Positions 34,301-35,126 of a DNA stretch of 35,126 nt are shown in pieces. The notes under the pieces were generated by a model that saw nothing but the letters and a program-made list of their open reading frames with translations, did no database searches and was not told the DNA's origin. The DNA is from CAZJLP01 sp964546955 (GTDB taxonomy: Bacteria > Verrucomicrobiota > Verrucomicrobiia > Opitutales > Opitutaceae). Numbering within the stretch: the first letter of the stretch is position 1; each line of letters starts with the position of its first letter. Both the position numbers and the translations under genes were made by a program. Location: positions 1-35,126 of the forward strand of contig CAZJLP010000051.1 in NCBI GenBank assembly GCA_964546955.1, read 5' to 3'.

Positions 34301-35126
34301 CTCTGGTTTCTGGGTTGGGGTTCCTGCGTGAATTCAATCGCTCCCAATTCCTCCAGCAGTGCGTAACCCGCGCGGATCGACTTGGTCGCGGGCATGTTGA
34401 TGAAGGGAAAGCGTTCGATGTCGCCCAGCCCGAATGCCTTCATGCGCAGGATCACATCCGCGAGATTGGCGCGTTGGATTTCAGGCTGGGTAAAACGCGG
34501 CCGCTCCAGAAAATCCTTTTCGGAATAGAGCCGTATGCAGACACCCTCCGCCACGCGACCGCAGCGGCCTTTCCGCTGGTCCGCGCTCGATTGCGAGACT
34601 TCCTCGATCGGGAGCCTTCGCGTACGAGCCTGGGAGGCATAACGGCTGATTCGCGCCAGGCCTGTATCCACCACGAAGCGAATTCCTGGAATGGTCAGCG
34701 ACGTTTCGGCGATGTTCGTTGCGAGGACGATTTTCCGCTTCGAGCTCGGTGCAAAGACGCGCTGCTGCTCCGCGTTGGACAGCCGTCCGAACAGCGGCAC
34801 CACCTCGCAATCGCGCCGGCGGCCCTCCAGCAGGTCGCCGACTTCGCGAATGTCCCGCTCCGCCGGCAAAAACACCAGGATGTCGCCCTCGCTGCTGTCG
34901 CGTACGATGCGCTCGACCGCCTCCACCGCCCCATCGATATAGTGCAAAGCCTCGGCTCGCGCGCCCGGCTCGTCATCCGCCGCCGCATCCGAACCGAGCG
35001 AGTCGAGCGGCGCATAAATCGTTTCCACGGGGTACGCGCGGCCGGACACCTGGATGACGGGAGCATCGTCGAAGGCTTTCGAAAACGCCTCGGTATCGAT
35101 CGTGGCCGACGTGATGACGATCTTCA
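31369..35126 (-). CDS. hrpA: ATP-dependent DEAH-box RNA helicase HrpA, 5' end outside window
   Basis: The final 1252 codons of an HrpA-type helicase; the frame is open to the right edge, so the start, Walker A and DEAH motifs lie outside. The visible order is SAT motif III (about 35105), motif IV DILVFLPAERDI (about 34860-34895), motif V LATNIAETSLTIPGIRF (about 34680-34735), motif VI QRKGRCGR (about 34557-34583), then HA2 (GRELARLPVDPTVGRMI), OB-fold, and the long DUF3418-type C-terminal domain specific to bacterial HrpA. HrpA unwinds RNA and has been linked to mRNA processing and resolution of stalled ribosomes. A low-complexity insert of about 52 residues (34177-34332) interrupts the HA2 region before WTLTQVGREL. 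The gene ends at 31369, upstream of the CBS gene on the same strand. Confidence 0.93.
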   Translation of the reverse strand, partial: KIVITSATIDTEAFSKAFDDAPVIQVSGRAYPVETIYAPLDSLGSDAAADDEPGARAEALHYIDGAVEAVERIVRDSSEGDILVFLPAERDIREVGDLLEGRRRDCEVVPLFGRLSNAEQQRVFAPSSKRKIVLATNIAETSLTIPGIRFVVDTGLARISRYASQARTRRLPIEEVSQSSADQRKGRCGRVAEGVCIRLYSEKDFLERPRFTQPEIQRANLADVILRMKAFGLGDIERFPFINMPATKSIRAGYALLEELGAIEFTQEPQPRNQRPEAGVLPETEGRETEASMGKPVPREGRDASADPAQGAEARGWTLTQVGRELARLPVDPTVGRMILQARAEKCVREVLVIAAGLSIQDPRERPMDAREKADAAHRRFAHPDSDFLTLLNIWEAFHDEFETLSQAKLRRFCRDHFLSYTRMREWRDIHHQLVDVLEQRDDFRATSVFDGVPHNPTRETQDAKLAAHTPGYRSIHRSILAGLLGNIAVRDDENGGYKATHDRRVALFPGSVLAAKDPSRKAGRDKQSRADGKAADKRGPRWIVTAEIMETGRLYARTCARLDPVWALDLGAHLVKVAHSEPFWNEEGGRVMVKQRTRLYGLELESRAVSYGRVDPVHATEIFIREALVNDAVTWPLDFLAHNREVRQNVENLLTRARDSSYMNLDEAVYRFYAERLLPESEVNRPTGKSGDKRRTMEDKTSFPGLSSVAELVDLVRERKAAEPRFLMMEANDLRPPEELEHDAIAFPEALPVENRALPLAYAYKPGQADDGVTLEIGLREAETLKPAALDWAVPGHLEAKVEHYLRSAPKELRRVFAPLAETAKSLATQVAQRDRLTGGRERLVESLAAQLGERFNLRIDPELWADKPLPDHLRVRVRVVDDEGKEIVASRELGEIQAAVAARKREASATVAREDPEAWRKARAKWEKPEQTAWSFGDVPESIEVGAIAGVPVAAFPALVSGNAGVALRLCKTPEEAKRQTVRGLAQLLELQLRYELAWLQKDLRKLRELGALTAMLGPLEQLQSDVYEAVRRWVVGQSIGAFSAGAFEAAVERGKKSIRTLLPGLLDLLREILSLRQALLVHPQPYPGLQDDIAMLVPSDFLRRTPYEQLAHFPRYLRGMKLRADRWRQNPAKDAERSKQLAPYVAAVVKAGEKGRAGQPSAWNPPGSSRWLVEEFRVSLFAQELGTAEPVSSVKLDRVLAAEISGEAPRSTAQPSSAPKPLVIASQPAEKKTAPLKNLGALDKLFPR
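34293..34313 (+). repeat. Three imperfect 7-bp tandem repeats inside hrpA
   Basis: Three consecutive heptamers, CTTCTGG, TCTCTGG and TTTCTGG, differ by one or two bases each. They lie inside the low-complexity insert of hrpA; the 21 bases keep the reading frame. Confidence 0.75.

Overview
The window is GC-rich DNA with small intergenic gaps and gene content of a Gram-negative bacterium. The best fit is Verrucomicrobiota, probably Opitutaceae: a TonB-dependent receptor with an Opitutaceae-style N-terminus, a PEP-CTERM protein, lipoprotein and periplasmic proteases, and a stand-alone topoisomerase IV pair. This assignment is inferred from protein style, because there is no rRNA in the window. 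A 12-N scaffold gap at 19643-19654 and a one-base frameshift in yjbQ suggest a draft or metagenome assembly. Both window ends cut through genes. I saw no tRNA, rRNA, CRISPR array, insertion sequence or phage gene.

Layout. (1) 1-5853, minus strand: a ferredoxin-like protein, then a chaperone module made of a J-like protein without HPD, a GrpE-like protein, a divergent Hsp70 with an extra domain, and the start of a TPR-like protein. (2) 5988-8312, plus: a siderophore-type TonB receptor closed by a strong terminator. (3) 8585-10246, plus: a membrane-anchored subtilisin-like protease. (4) 10348-12116, minus: a frameshifted YjbQ and a YsnF/AvaK-type stress protein. (5) 12371-15459, plus: an SDR oxidoreductase and a large EF-hand membrane protein of unknown function. 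(6) 15579-17222, minus: a Wzz-like polysaccharide co-polymerase.

(7) 17443-24128, minus: topoisomerase IV, with parE followed by two tightly packed S41 proteases and then, across the N gap, parC. (8) 24303-27294: an AsmA-like protein, a methyltransferase, a CHRD/PEP-CTERM protein and a DsbA-fold protein with one active-site cysteine. (9) 27383-29217, plus: an ABC ATPase translationally coupled to a CaCA-type cation exchanger. (10) 29230-35126, minus: a small unknown protein, a secreted dienelactone hydrolase, a CBS-pair protein and most of the DEAH helicase HrpA, which runs off the right edge.

Functionally, the clearest multi-gene units are the chaperone module, the topoisomerase IV/S41 cluster and the ABC-ATPase/exchanger pair. 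Stop/start overlaps of four bases (GTGA, ATGA, TTGA) tie genes together in each of the three. Most other genes look like single transcription units. The chaperone module is the best candidate for an under-described system; its parts resemble known families, so its novelty is uncertain.
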